Of a stretch of DNA of 64,000 bases, positions 1-11,451 are shown in pieces. Under the pieces are notes generated by a model. The model was given only the letters and a program-made list of their open reading frames with translations, was not told the DNA's origin and searched no databases. This stretch comes from Cycas panzhihuaensis (Eukaryota; Cycadophyta). The position numbers were made by a program, and so were the translations under genes. Location: NCBI GenBank assembly GCA_023213395.1, contig CM041465.1:195989741-196053740 (forward strand), written 5' to 3'. The first letter of the stretch is position 1; each line of letters opens with the position of its first letter.

Positions 1-310
1 TCCTAGTTTTTGCTTTCTTCTCTTTCTAAGCTTTTGTGTTTTCTCCTATCCCTATACTCATTTTATCCCCATCATACATGGTGTGCATCCATTGGAAGAA
101 TATTGCACCATGCCTCATCGTGATATGTATGCCCAATGGTAAATTTGACCAAGTATCTTTTTATCCACTACCACCTCACTCCCCTTATTCACACAAGAAA
201 TTTTGTAGGGAATAACATGCCTTTGACAATATAGTCCTAGTTTTTCTACCATCTTGTTGGAAGTAGCAACAGATGGCACTTCAAGCAATTTGGATGCTAG
301 ATGCAGTGTA
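1..310 (-). pseudogene. Ty3/gypsy aspartic protease remnant
   Basis: Read on the minus strand, about 115-305 gives a peptide with the pattern of plant gypsy retropepsin-like domains (TSN.MVEKLGL, then a PYK and a VVVDKK segment). Lower coordinates continue into a WCNILPMDAC-like stretch, matching the DVVPMDAC block that follows in intact gypsy proteases. The family assignment is from recognised motif order, not a search. Stops interrupt the frame. The reading continues on the far side of Copia-1 (from 8215), so the copia element split this older gypsy copy. Nothing else gene-like is seen in 1-310. Confidence 0.6.
306..310. repeat. Copia-1 target-site duplication, left copy
   Basis: GTGTA directly precedes the left LTR and is repeated exactly at 8215-8219 after the right LTR, which fixes both element boundaries. 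Confidence 0.92.
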
Positions 311-677
311 TGTGACGATGTTAATGTCACATGGTCATTTCATGAAGTTAGAATTAGATAAAGTCACTTTTATGTTTATAACTTTAGGATAAGGTGACTA
401 TGCCTAAGTCACTTAAGTGAAATGACATAAAATTCATTTCACTGTAATTTCATGTAATCTCATTTGAATGTCATTGGGAGGGAAAACTCAAATTCCAAAC
501 CCTAATGAGCATCCTCATTATATAAGTTGAAATTACATGGAGAGTGAATATATTCTACACTTCTCCTCTTTGAGCTCAAGCTATTAGCATTCTCTTGTTG
601 AATACATTGTGCTTGTCTCCACTATTTGCCATTGTGTAGTGTTAGTGCACTAGATCCCTAGATCCATTGTCTCAACA
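311..677 (+). repeat. Copia-1 5' LTR
   Basis: 367-bp direct repeat of 7848-8214. A TATATAAG box at 519-526 is a likely core promoter for the element's transcript. The end CTCAACA is followed by AG and then the primer-binding site. Confidence 0.95.
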
Positions 678-679
678 AG

Positions 680-691
680 TGGTATCAGAGC
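680..691 (+). promoter_or_regulatory. Copia-1 primer-binding site (tRNA-iMet)
   Basis: TGGTATCAGAGC is the classic plant copia sequence complementary to the 3' end of initiator tRNA-Met. It lies two bases inside the 5' LTR. Confidence 0.95.
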
Positions 692-1124
692 CATTGGGTG
701 GATCCTAGTGCCACACTCACTTGCAAGGAGATTGCAAGCTATGTTCTCCTCTTCTTCACCATTCATGTGAAGTGAAGAGTTGAGATTTTTTTTTAAAATC
801 CATTTTTTAAAGCTCTTTTTATAGCAATTTTTTAGTACAAAATTATATGTTGTTGTACTATTTTATTTCTGCAGATAAGAGGAAGGAGTGTGGCTGCTTA
901 AAAACAACCTATTTGCAGGTCTAAAGGAGCACAGGAATTGCTCAGCTGATAGCAATTTTCAGCCATCTTTTTGAGCCCCAAATTTGGCATTTTGGCCTAT
1001 TTTTTGCTATTTTTTTTACAGTAAAAGTCAGATTTCAAGGTTGGAGAAGAAGAAATTAGTGACTCTCACTGATTAGAGACAGATTTTAAAGTATAAAATG
1101 AAACCATACGGACACAGTACGGGC

Positions 1125-1142
1125 TGTACGGATTTCCGTACA
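1125..1142. repeat. Palindromic motif TGTACGGA-TT-TCCGTACA
   Basis: Perfect 8-bp arms around a 2-bp centre, in a cluster of GTACGG hexamers (about 1108-1151). The same 18-mer occurs in the Copia-3 leader at 28120-28137. Confidence 0.85.
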
Positions 1143-2765
1143 GCGGTACGGCCAAAAAATCAAAGTGCCCAAAATCACACGAAATTTCACCAGTAGGTGC
1201 GTCTTGGCCTCCTAAGCACTTTTGTCTACTGGAGCGACGCGAGATTTTGAGTTTAAAGGGGTCAAATAGCCTGTTTTTGCAGCCATTCTCCAAATTTAAA
1301 AATCTCGGATCTAAAAAAATCTGAAGAGTTTTTTCCTGCTGTAATACATATTTTTGGATCTCCTCGTCCCGATCTATCATTTGGGATAGGTCTCACATGA
1401 ATCCGACACTTCGTTGAAAAGTTATGACAATTTTTAAGTTTTCTAGTACATTTTGGCCGCGAGTTAAAACTAGCTTTTTTGCCTGGTTTTAATAAGATTT
1501 TCAAAAATTTTTGTATATTTGTAAAGTGCGGGTGAAGGCCAGCAAATCTAGAAATTTTTATTTTTTTCAAAAAATTTTGAAATTTGTGCCATATAGCGGT
1601 ACAATAGATTGATGCCGCCTCAACAGCAGACTTAGTTTGTTGAAAATTTGATTTTTCAGCATACAGTGTATTTCTCAAATTTTTAGTTTTTTTTCTTTTC
1701 CCCTTCTTTAGAAAAAAAAAAAAAAAAAAAATTGTATGTAAAAGGGGTTTTTTAAAGACATTTACAGCCTTTGTGGCTTTTAGAGGCCTATTTTGGCTCT
1801 TTTGTAAAAAGAACAAGGTACTTAAATCCTTTGTAAAGCCAATCATCTGGATCGGAGCAATATCCGATGATTTGGCTCATCATGTGTATGATTTTAATGG
1901 TTGCATGCACTTTGAGACTTCATTGAGTGCCACTTGGGCACATAGAGTGCCATTTGGGCACTAGGTGGAAACGTCATCACTACACTTGGACACGACAACA
2001 ACACTTAAGTGGAGCATTTACATTTAGTTTTCAGTTATTTTTACATGACATTCGAGAACAAGAGCACTTTCCTTAAAATCAACTCATCTCGACGACTTTA
2101 TACCGCCAGTTCTTGACTTGTGCGCATACTCACCTTGGTTGAAATAGACCAAGGTTGGCCGAAGTCCAGGCCCTAAGGGAGGTGTGAGTTTCATACTGGG
2201 TCTGGTCATAACCGGTATAGTGGTGGAGGGACAGGTTAGCCATACCTACGGCTCCAATCAGGGATTATCCTGATAACCATCTGGGAAAACTAAAAAACCG
2301 TAATCAAGATAATTAATTTAGTTGGGCCAATATCCATCATAGCCGTGGGACATGCACGTACTTCTCTTCGGAGAGTATATCGCTGCTCATTGGTGAACTG
2401 GGTGAGGACTGGCAAGACTGGCTCCACGCTTACTTGGATTTCATCACCAAGGAACAGGCGGGTATCGCGGGTGAAGGCCATTAATTACGATACTAGAAGC
2501 CCCTTAGGCATCGACACCTCACCTACTTTGGATACAAGTTAGAGGTTTGGGTTTGTTACACATCCTACATCACTTTGGTTATCAGTTGTGTGCACCCACA
2601 TGCTGACTTCTATATAGGCCTTCTCACTTATCTTGATTAGATCACTTACATCACATACTTATTTGTGATCTCTTTGCTTCCACATCTTACATTGCATTAC
2701 TTCATTATTCCCCGCTGCGTCAAGTAGACCTGTCACAAGTCTCAGTGACTCCACCTTCTTCTACT

Positions 2766-2849
2766 TAGTGCATTTTCCTACACATTTATATACATCACTC
2801 GTATTCATAGTGCATTTTCCTACACATTTATATACATCACTCGTATTCA
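2766..2849 (+). repeat. 42-bp tandem duplication before gag
   Basis: Two perfect 42-bp copies (2766-2807 and 2808-2849), each starting TAGTGCATTTTCC, end just before the gag ATG at 2865. Confidence 0.95.
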
Positions 2850-2864
2850 TCTTTTCACACCACC

Positions 2865-3780
2865 ATGTCGACCAACTTCAAGTAGAATGTGAACTGTATG
2901 CTAAAAGGGAAGGAGAATTGGGATCTATGGTTCACGGGAGTTAAGAACGCAGCCAAGTATGAGGGACTGCGCTAGACCACTTGGAGCGAACCCCGATAGT
3001 ACCTGCAACCGACACCACACCGCAGAGTGGTGGCACACCTCCAGCTCTTCCTGCTCATAATCCGCAACGGCGACAGTGCATTATTGAAGACCAGAAGATC
3101 AAAGCAGGGATCCTGCTAGTTATAGATTACTCCTTGCACAACCTGATCGATGACACGCAAAGACGACATCGCTTCAAGGTCCTCGAAGTCCTCAAAAGAA
3201 ACTTTGATACTCGATCAGACTTGGAGTTTGTTCATATGGTATTAAAGATGAACAAGATGCGAATGCAGAAAGGGCGAACACATGAAACCATCAATGCTCT
3301 TCGCCCATTAAATGTGCCATTGATAGGGATTTTAAGACCCAATGTATAACTTGGGCCTTCCTAATTCAATCTAGTGCGCATGTTCACGATTATAAGAACT
3401 CGCTAGGAAATCTTGATCATCCGCACATCAAGACCCTCAACTTCAAGCATTAGCCGAGAAGTTTATCGAACATGACAAGACCTTCACTACTAGCTTCCCA
3501 CTTTCGATTCAACTCCTAATGCACCTTTGAAGCTGACATGGACGAGGAAGTATACTACACCAAACAACAAGGTCAATCTTCACGCAGAGGAAGAAGAGGT
3601 CGTGGAAGAGGCAGGGGAACGCAACAGGGACAACAACAAAGGCAACAACAAGGTCAAGAAAGAAACAAGAGTCAAAAGATCACAATCAAAGATGACCAAA
3701 CAACAATGCTCCCACGTGTCAAAGGTGTAACAGGAAAGGACACCTTGCAAAAGATTGCCGCATTGACTACAACAGATTGA
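2865..3780 (+). pseudogene. gag: Copia-1 gag (broken)
   Basis: Gag forms the particle that packages element RNA. An ATG at 2865 opens a reading that stops at codon 7 (TAG 2883-2885). Past it a copia gag N-terminal pattern can be read (LKGKENWDLW), then blocks at 2981-3349 and 3527-3780 in shifted frames. The second is rich in Gln/Gly/Arg, as before nucleocapsid domains. An intact CX2CX4HX4C zinc knuckle lies at 3717-3758 (C-QR-C-NRKG-H-LAKD-C), in a frame not continuous with the blocks before it. At least two frameshifts and several stops make it non-functional. Confidence 0.8.
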
Positions 3781-4001
3781 CTCGTCATCAACAATAGCAA
3801 CATCAAGCCCACAATGTTGATGAGAGTCATGATGACTTATTTGCAGGAGCAAATCTCATTGAGGCATGTATTCAACAAAGCAGGGAAGCATCCACTTCAT
3901 CTATTGCTTCTAGACCTAAGAGGTACATCGAGGCACACTGTGGCACAGCCATTTGTCAGCTTGATTCGCCACTACCTCAACCACTTGGACAGGCAAATGC
4001 T

Positions 4002-4573
4002 GCATCAACATCATCATCAGACTGGGTTATGGACACAGGAACTACCCAACACATGACTTGTCACCGGGACTTCTTTCAGGATTTTGATTCAGTGGTCACC
4101 GGAGTAGTACACATGGCCGATAAGTCGACACAACCTGTTCAAGGCATGGGCTCTATATGCCTAAAGCTCCCAGGCCTGCCCAATTTTACTTTAAAAGATG
4201 TCTTGTATATTCCCCATCTCAAACAAAACCTTCGTTATCCACACTTGTCTCCGTGGATTCGACACGAGTGTCACGATTAATGATCAAGTTCTTAGTGTTA
4301 TTCACCCGCCTTCATGTTACGTGGTAATGACCGGAAACTTGAAGGTAAGCTATTTAGACCGACCGAACCACATTGTCTTCTTCCGCATACCAAGTTGTTG
4401 CCCCATCCGTGTCGTGGAAGAACTTGCATATAATGTCACATTGACTCACCCAATTGTCCCTTAGAAGCTCTTTGGCATGCTCGCATGGGGCACGTCAAAC
4501 TTGATCGGCTTAAAGAAATCTCTCATTCTACTCCGTGTGCCTGATTTTCCTCTAAGCCATTCAAATGTGAAGC
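4002..4573 (+). pseudogene. Copia-1 protease and pre-integrase region (broken)
   Basis: The stretch around 4020-4240 carries WVMDTGTTQHMTC, the copia protease active-site motif with DTG intact, followed by the usual LKDVLYIP segment; the frame is lost near 4225. From about 4470 another frame gives a WHARMGHVKLDRLKE motif and a KCEAC pair, matching the GAG-pre-integrase (HHCC) domain, interrupted by a stop. It would release Gag and Pol proteins from the polyprotein and begin the integrase zinc region. Confidence 0.75.
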
Positions 4574-5695
4574 TTGCATTATTGCCAAATCCCAGATGTA
4601 CCATTTCCCCAGAGTCAATGGAAAGCCAGTCAACCTCTTGAATTAGTACACTCAGATATCTGTGGGCCTATGCCTATCCCTTCTCTCACAGGGAAGAGGT
4701 ACTATATTACATTTATTGATGACTTCACTCGAAAGGTATGGGTGACCTTTTTAAAATCAAAAGATGAAGCATTCACAGTATTCAAGGCATTCAAGGCTCT
4801 CACAGAGAAGGAATCCGGATATCAACTGATGTGTCTCAGGATTGACAATGGTGGCGAATACACTTCAAATGAATTCGAAGACTTCTTGTGTCAGCAAGGG
4901 ATCAAGCATCAAACAACTATTGCAGGTACCCCCCAGCATAATGGAGTTGCTAAAAGGGCTAATAGAACCATAATGAATATGGCACGGGCTATGCTTGTCT
5001 TCAAGAATGTGCTTGCATATCTTCGGGCCGGTTATTTATACTGCAGCCATCGCATGAACAACATAAGTCCATCAAAACTCACTGTCTCCAAATGAACGAT
5101 GGACCTGGATGCACCCCTCACCGTCCATCACTTCAAAATTTTTAGCTCTACTTGTTATGCTCACATTCTTGATGAGCATAGAAATAAGCTCCAACCGCGA
5201 GCTTTAAAGGGCATCTTTGTTGGGTACCCCATGAACAAGAAAGGGTACAAGGTCTTCATTCCAACATTAAAGAAGATCATTATCACTAAAGATGTGGTGT
5301 TTGCGGAGACAGAGGATCAGCTACTTCAACTTGATTCTAAAGCACCATCTCATAGATACAACGATGTCCAGGAATATGATGTACAGATTCCAACATTTAG
5401 GGGGGGAGACACTGGAGAAATACTCAAAATTTTGGAATCTGACAATAAAGCCTCGGAGGACCCTATCCTTGACTCAGATCCTGTGCCAATGTGCGCCAAC
5501 CCAGCACCATCTTGGGAGAATAGCCAGGAATCACCACGTCAAGCATCAAAAGTAAAAGGAGTTGCAGAAGAACCACCTTCACCACCTTCAGTTGTAGGGT
5601 CGTCTTTCTCCAAAGAATGTCATCAACCTCCGGACCATACATCTCCCATGATCCTTTTCAGGATCAAAATGAAGACCAGGATGTTGTGGAAATGA
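4574..5695 (+). pseudogene. Copia-1 integrase (broken, catalytic Glu replaced)
   Basis: Open block 4574-5095 holds the DDE core: LVHSDICGP (first Asp), FIDDFTRKVW, and RIDNGGEY (second Asp). The helix that normally reads NGVAE reads NGVAKR, so the third acidic residue is Lys (codon AAA, 4952-4954). A stop near 5093 separates it from 5099-5695, which holds the C-terminal part (FKIFSSTCYAH, GIFVGYPMNKKGYKVF). Loss of the Glu should abolish strand transfer whatever the stops do. Confidence 0.85.
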
Positions 5696-6750
5696 AAACC
5701 TCATTCCCAACCAAAGGTTTTCGAGAAGCCTACCAGTTGCACAAAGACTTGAGATCTGATAAGGTAGGCAAAACTGGCACTCGAAGTGATGCCTACAGAG
5801 CAAGGGAGCAAAGATCACTTCCCATAGAGCTTGAACTAGCAGAACTGCACCTTGCTTCAAATGACGAGCCTTTATCATACCAAGAAGCTGTGAAACACAC
5901 AGTTTGGAGAAATGCCATGAATGAGGAATACCAATCCTTGATCAAGAATGGTACATGGGAGCTCGTTGATCTGCCTTTGGGAAGGAAGGTAGTCAGAAAC
6001 AAATGGGTGTTCAAAAATAAATACAGATCGACAAAGACCCCTTGAAAAACACAAGGCGAGGTTAGTCGCAAAAGGATTCACCTAAAGGGAAGGCATCGAC
6101 TACACAGAAGTCTTCGCACCAACTACCAAATGGCCCACAATCAGAGCACTTGTGGCCTTGGTCGCCAATGTGGTTGGAAAATCCACCAACTCGATGTGAA
6201 AACTGCTTTTCTCAATGGAAATTTGGAAGAAGAAATTTACATGACACAGCCTGAAGGCTTTGAAATAGCAGGACAGGAGCAGAAAGTGTGTAGACTAAAA
6301 AAGTCATTATATGGCCTAAAACAAGCCCCTCGCGCTTGGTTCACCAAGTTGTCCAACAAAATGAGGCAACTTGGATATGAGGTATATGACTATCAAGACG
6401 TTGATGCAACTTTGTTTATTAAGAGAGAAAAAGGCAAAGTCACATATCTCCTGATCTTTGTGGATGACATGTCGATAATCGGAAATAGTGAGCGGGATAT
6501 TAGCAAATTAAAGATGGACTTGTCAAAATCCTTCAACTATCTCGACCTCGGACTAATGAGATATTACTTGGGAATTGAGGTAACTCAATGCAATGGAAAA
6601 ATCTCTCTCCAAGGAAAATATATCAATGATCTTCTAATCAAGTTCGGATTAGAAGATGCCGTAATGATGTATACTCCAATGGAGCCTAATGCCAAACTTT
6701 CCGATGAAGACACTCGAGAGGCGACGCAACACTCTATCGACAACTTGTAG
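5617..6750 (+). pseudogene. Copia-1 reverse transcriptase (broken)
   Basis: 5617-6045 contains the N-terminal copia RT block (WRNAMNEEYQSL, KNGTWELVDLP, NKWVFKNK) and ends at a TGA. A shifted frame then gives the ARLVAKGF and [10 protein letters not shown] motifs. 6130-6750 carries the polymerase core: [27 protein letters not shown] and the catalytic box IFVDDM (FVDD for the usual YVDD). Both Asp of the box survive. Stops and frameshifts between blocks rule out a functional polyprotein. Confidence 0.88.
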
Positions 6751-7375
6751 GTAGCCTCATTTATGTTACCAACACAAGGCCGGATATTGCCCATGCCGTT
6801 GGCATTCTTGTCCGTTACATGACAACTCCAAAGCAGAACCATTGGCAAGCAAAGAATACGAGTGTTGAAGTACCTAAAGGCGACCAACAAACTTGGTTTG
6901 TTGTATGAGCATAATAATGATTTCGGACTTACAAAGATAATATTGCACTCGATTTTGCGGTGACAAAAATACAGAAGATCAACGTCCGGCACATCACATT
7001 TCTTGGAACACCCAATTTCATGGCGGTCAAGGCGGCGTAAAATCATCGCAGATTCTCACTGAAGCCGAATACATAGTCGCTCGAGATTAGCAAGGAGGTG
7101 ATATGGCTTCGCAAATTATTACATACTTTGGATATCACCCAGACAGGTCCAACGAGCTTACATGTGGACAATCAACAAGAATCCACATGGCCAAGAATCC
7201 TTTTTCATGATCGTACAAAGCACATTAGTACAAAAGTCCACAGGATCCGGGAACTAGTCCATGATGGCACAATACAATTGGAGCACTGCCCCACAGCAGA
7301 TTAAGTGGCTAATATCTTCACCAAACCGCTGCAAAGGGTGAAGTTTGAACAGTTCCGACTAGCCTTTTAGGGCCT
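6751..7375 (+). pseudogene. Copia-1 RNase H (broken)
   Basis: After the RT block a shifted frame reads GSLIYVTNTRPDIAHAVG, the start of the copia RNase H connection. The frame is lost around 6850-7090 and recovered at 7098-7304 (HVDNQ, RTKHISTKVHRIRELV), followed by NIFTKPLQRVKFEQF. This is the expected C-terminal end of copia Pol. Confidence 0.8.
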
Positions 7376-7421
7376 CCATCTCCAATCGATTGAAGGAGAT
7401 GGTACAGTGACCAAAGATACT

Positions 7422-7520
7422 CTATCCCATTCGTGAAAACCCCTTGTGGGCGCGGAAGGATTAGAGTAAGTCTCTGCTCTCTCCCATTCGTGAAAACCCC
7501 TCATGGACGCAAAAGGAGTT
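7422..7520 (+). repeat. 57-bp-period direct repeat in Copia-1 3' tail
   Basis: CCCATTCGTGAAAACCCC occurs at 7426 and 7483, each followed by a related GC-richer segment. A decayed third partial copy (ATGAAAACC) lies near 7552. The 7376-7836 tail is otherwise without recognisable coding. Confidence 0.75.
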
Positions 7521-7836
7521 GGGTTGTACTTGTTTCGAAAATCAGAACCTATGAAAACCTAAAAGGGTATGGGGGATGACGAAACGGTATATGAAGACTC
7601 AGCAAATTGAAGCTGCACAACCAACTTGTACTGCTTGGCTATCTGGCTACACTCAAAGAGCCGTCTGAGCCACTTCATAGAATAGGAAGTCAAGTCCGTG
7701 GGTTTTTATTCCCCCGAGGGTTTTCCCACAAAAGTGTCTTGTAAGTTATAGAATTTTTTTCCTCAATGTAATAATGAGGCTATAATGAAGACCTCATAGA
7801 TTAGAATAGGATAAAGGAAAATGACCTTCTGCCATT

Positions 7837-7846
7837 AAGGGGGGGA
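7837..7846 (+). promoter_or_regulatory. Copia-1 polypurine tract
   Basis: AAGGGGGGGA lies one base before the 3' LTR, the place where plus-strand synthesis is primed. Confidence 0.9.
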
Positions 7847-7847
7847 T

Positions 7848-8214
7848 TGTGACGATGTTAATGTCACATGGTCATTTCATGAAGTTAGAATTAGATAAAG
7901 TCACTTTTATGTTTATAACTTTAGGATAAGGTGACTATGCCTAAGTCACTTAAGTGAAATGACATAAAGTTCATTTCACTGTAATTTCATGTAATCTCAT
8001 TTGAATGTCATTGGGAGGGGAAACTCAAATTCCAAACCCTAATGAGCATCCTCATTATATAAGCTAAAATTACATGGAGAGTGAATATATTCTACACTTC
8101 TCCTCTTTGAGCTCAAGCTATTAGCATTCTCTTGTTGAGTACATTGTGCTTGTCTCCACTATTTGCCATTGTGTAGTGTTAGTGCACTAGATCCCTAGAT
8201 CCATTCCCTCAACA
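7848..8214 (+). repeat. Copia-1 3' LTR
   Basis: 367 bp, about 98% identical by eye to 311-677. Differences cluster near 7970, 8020, 8065, 8138 and 8206. Confidence 0.95.
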
Positions 8215-10004
8215 GTGTATAGTAGCTAAAGCAAGATTTCCTATGGATGGACATCAGTGAGTCCATGAATGTCTATGAAATCCCAATAAGAATTTGTGTT
8301 CGATGTTGTGTTTGCAGAGTGTTATTGAGGATACAGAATTGTGAAACCAAATGCTCAAATGGGTGACAACGATGAAGAAGGCACAAGGAAGATCCCACGC
8401 AAATGAGGCAATTACAATTGGATGGAAGTGATGATAACAGGGTGCTAATTTTTGCAAGTCTATTTGAGAAATTAAAACTCATTTTAGAGGCTATTGTGAG
8501 TGTCCCTCCTTGGGATTTGTTGCCAAAACAATGTAAGCAAACCCTAGTAGATATTTAGCAGAAAAAAACCTTATGAAGAGTTTAGCAAGCTCATTGAGAG
8601 AGTATTCTATGTTGATCAGATCATGAAAGGACAATTTTTCCAGAGAAGGCAGAATGTAGCAGAATTTCAAGGCTATTTTCAGTGTTATTTGATAGAACAA
8701 TAATAGTTATGTTGTGGCAGCTTACTGTGATTATTTTGGGGTTGTGGCACCCTCTTTTCTACAGTAGGCAACTCTCAATTGATGTTTGGGCATGTTTGGG
8801 CAAACTTCCTCTATTGTGGTTTGCTGTGATTAATTGTTGGGTAGATTTATTGATTGTAGGCACTTTGTTTTTCTAGTATTTAATGCTCCTTTGATTAGTG
8901 CTCCTTTGTATACTATGATACCATGATTATAGGCTGTGGAAAGTTGTGAAAAAATTCAAGTTGTAGTGTTCTCTATTTCTATACCATTGGAATAGAGGAG
9001 CCACCATTTGTGTGTGTAACAACCCTCAAAGGGCATGCAAGTTTATCAAGTTTCTCATCATTTGGGCATCATTCCCATAGTCCAATCAACCTCAATAGTG
9101 TATAAAGAAAATATTTTTGCCTTCACGAATCATGTAACAGTTCATGGAGATTGCAATAGTCACGCAGGTCCAAACCATGTCACATAAACATAGAAATAAA
9201 ACAAACAAAATTTTGCTTCACTTTATAAATTTTCATGAATGTTAAATTCAAAATTAAGGTATAATTGAATGGTCCTTGAAATCCTCCTAAGCTCCCATGA
9301 CATCAGTAGCCGGTCACGTGGTGAAAAGCAATGGCCTAGGGCTAAAATGAAAAGGGCTAAATGCCTAATTAATAGCCTCAAGTGAAATTTTTCATATCTC
9401 CATTCAGTTTTTCCATCATAACAGTCACATATGAACCCAGATTTTAATTCTACCGGGTTCAATAAGAAATATGCTTTGATGCCTTCAAAACAAGTAGCTA
9501 GAAGGCTATATTGGTTTTTGAGTTCTGATAGTTTTTTAAGGTTGAAGTTGATACATATGGTACAGAGACCCTTAATAGGTTCAATTTTTAAAGTTTTTAA
9601 GGCATATTTTTTTAGTTTGGCAAGCATTTTTTTACAATAGATAGTGACTTTTGTGACTTCAAGAGACAATTGTGAGAACCCATTTATGAGAAATATATGG
9701 GGAAGTGTCGCATCAAGTGGATTAATGCATTTTGCATAACTGTCAAGTGATTCATTTAGACCTTCCATTTGAAATTTGGTAAGACTACTTCATAGTAGCA
9801 TTGTAATATGCCAAAACACACCAGAAAACATGCCAAATGGAATTGCATATATACTAGGGCCACCTCCCTTCATTAGGAAAAGATTTCAAAGAATATTCAT
9901 CTAACAATAATGCCATTGCTTTAAACCATAGAATTTCATGAAATTGTTTCAAACTCCTCTCTCCATGAGGAAAAGACTTCAAAGAATATTCCTCTAACAA
10001 CAAT
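8215..10004. other. Old intergenic DNA between Copia-1 and Copia-2
   Basis: It starts with the Copia-1 TSD and the continuation of the split gypsy remnant. No domain is recognised in any frame. A short direct duplication occurs at about 9876-9912 and 9965-10003 (AGGAAAAGA.TTCAAAGAATATTC). The end, CTAACAACAAT, followed across Copia-2 by ATCCTCCC, looks like the LTR end and polypurine junction of an older minus-strand LTR element, so part of this interval may be that LTR. Confidence 0.4.
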
Positions 10005-10556
10005 TGTGAAAAAAGGCTAGATGGCCTCAACAGTCCCTAGATCTAGAAACTAGGATCACTCTAGTTCTAGTTGCAGAAATACAAACAAGTATAATAAACT
10101 CAAGGTAAAGAGAAAGCAAAGAGACAAAACTTGAATGAAGGAGCAAGAGAAAATGATACCCAATATGTGGAGTTGGAATTGGTCCAACCTCCCAAGAATG
10201 AACAGCTTGATTAGCAAACTGATAGCATAACAATATAACTGCAACTCTTGTGTGAGACAATGAGGAGAGCTCTCATTATATAGAGTGAAATGAGAGACCT
10301 AAGGCCTTGGATGTTTGACAAGTGTCAAACATCCAAGATATGCCTTGCATGTTGCACATGTGTCCTTTTGGGCTCTCATGTGAGCAAAAGTGCATGAGGG
10401 TCCATTTGACCCTTTAGTGACAATGTTGTGTCACTAGAAAGAATGTGGGTGTGCACTTTATCACTTAAGTGATAAGTCACCCCTAAAGTAAAAAGTGCAT
10501 ATATTACATGAAAAATAAAAGTACATTAACTTAACATTTAAACATAAGGTTTAACA
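10005..10556 (-). repeat. Copia-2 3' LTR
   Basis: Direct repeat of 16418-16971. The adjacent run of C at 10557-10563 is the complement of the polypurine tract. Confidence 0.93.
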
Positions 10557-11450
10557 CCCCCCCTTACTCTTTACAATGTTAAGTCGGACACGAAGACCAT
10601 CTCTGAATTTTACAAACTTTTCTCTACCAAGAGGTTTGGTAAAGATGTCTGTTGTCTGCTCCTCTGTAGGTCTCAGATCGGAGGTTGATCTCACCATTCG
10701 AACATGTTCTCTGATGAAGTGATGGTGAACCTCGATGTGTTTTGTCCGCGCATGAAAGACTGGATTCTTAGCTAACTTGAGCACACTTTGATTGTCGAAT
10801 GTATCCCGTGGGGTGACCGCCAAGTCCAAGTTCCCCAAGAATCCGTCAGAGCGATAGCCTCACAAGTCATACCGACCGCAGCTTTTGTACTGCCTGGAGG
10901 ACAAGGTAACATTGGGTTGCTTCTGCAACTCCACGAAACAATCACGAACCAAGGGAAAACAAGATCCCGAGGTTGATCTCCTCGCTATCTTGGCAACCCG
11001 CCTAATCGTAATCGAGAACCCTTCCAGAGTGAAGTTTCATTATGTGCATACCAAGGCCATGCCGCAAGGTGCCTTTGATGTACTTAAGTATGCGCTATCG
11101 CATTCCAAGGTATCCGATTGGTTGAGACATGTAACGTGAGCAAATCCCAACAAAGAATGAAATATCCTACGAGTGTTGGTGAGATAAATGAGACTCCCAA
11201 TCAACCGCCGCTAAAGTGTGGATCTGCGCCTTCCTCATTGAGAGCAAGCTTAGATCCATTCTCCATAGTCAGGCGTTGTTTTACTGATCCCGAATCACGC
11301 AAAATGTCCCAAGAATATTTCGCTTGGGAGATAAAGATATAGCCCGGTGTTGCCATATCTCAAAGCCTAAAAATAATGGAGAAGTCCAAGATCTGTCATC
11401 TCAAAACTTCTCTTCAAATCATCTTGGAGAATATGAATCATCTTAGTGTC
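10557..11450 (-). pseudogene. Copia-2 RNase H (broken)
   Basis: On the minus strand 10551-10838 reads NQSVLKLAKNPVFHARTKHIEVHHHFIREHV and then TTDIFTKPLGREKF, the conserved end of copia RNase H. The upstream part, to about 11450, is scattered over several frames with stops. The final codons run into the polypurine tract. Confidence 0.8.
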
Positions 11451-11451
11451 A

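Larger units (their letters stand above)
692..2864 (+). other. Copia-1 long untranslated leader
   Basis: About 2.2 kb separates the primer-binding site from the first gag-like ATG. It has no recognisable domain and only short overlapping frames. It holds an A20 run (1712-1731), a palindrome (1125-1142) and a 42-bp tandem duplication (2766-2849). Most copia leaders are far shorter, so this may be a structural leader or include captured sequence. Confidence 0.7.
311..8214 (+). mobile_element. Copia-1: complete Ty1/copia LTR retrotransposon, coding-dead
   Basis: Two 367-bp LTRs (311-677 and 7848-8214) begin TGTGACGATG and end CTCAACA. They are flanked by identical 5-bp duplications GTGTA (306-310, 8215-8219). 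A tRNA-iMet primer-binding site follows the left LTR and a polypurine tract precedes the right one. The internal order gag, protease, integrase, reverse transcriptase, RNase H is that of Ty1/copia. I counted about seven LTR differences (about 2%), so insertion is fairly recent. All coding blocks carry stops or frameshifts, so it could move only in trans. Confidence 0.95.

Noticed and set aside
1262-1846. 194-codon minus-strand frame in the Copia-1 leader
   Set aside because: Low-complexity Lys/Phe translation across an A20 run, no domain, opposite to the element.
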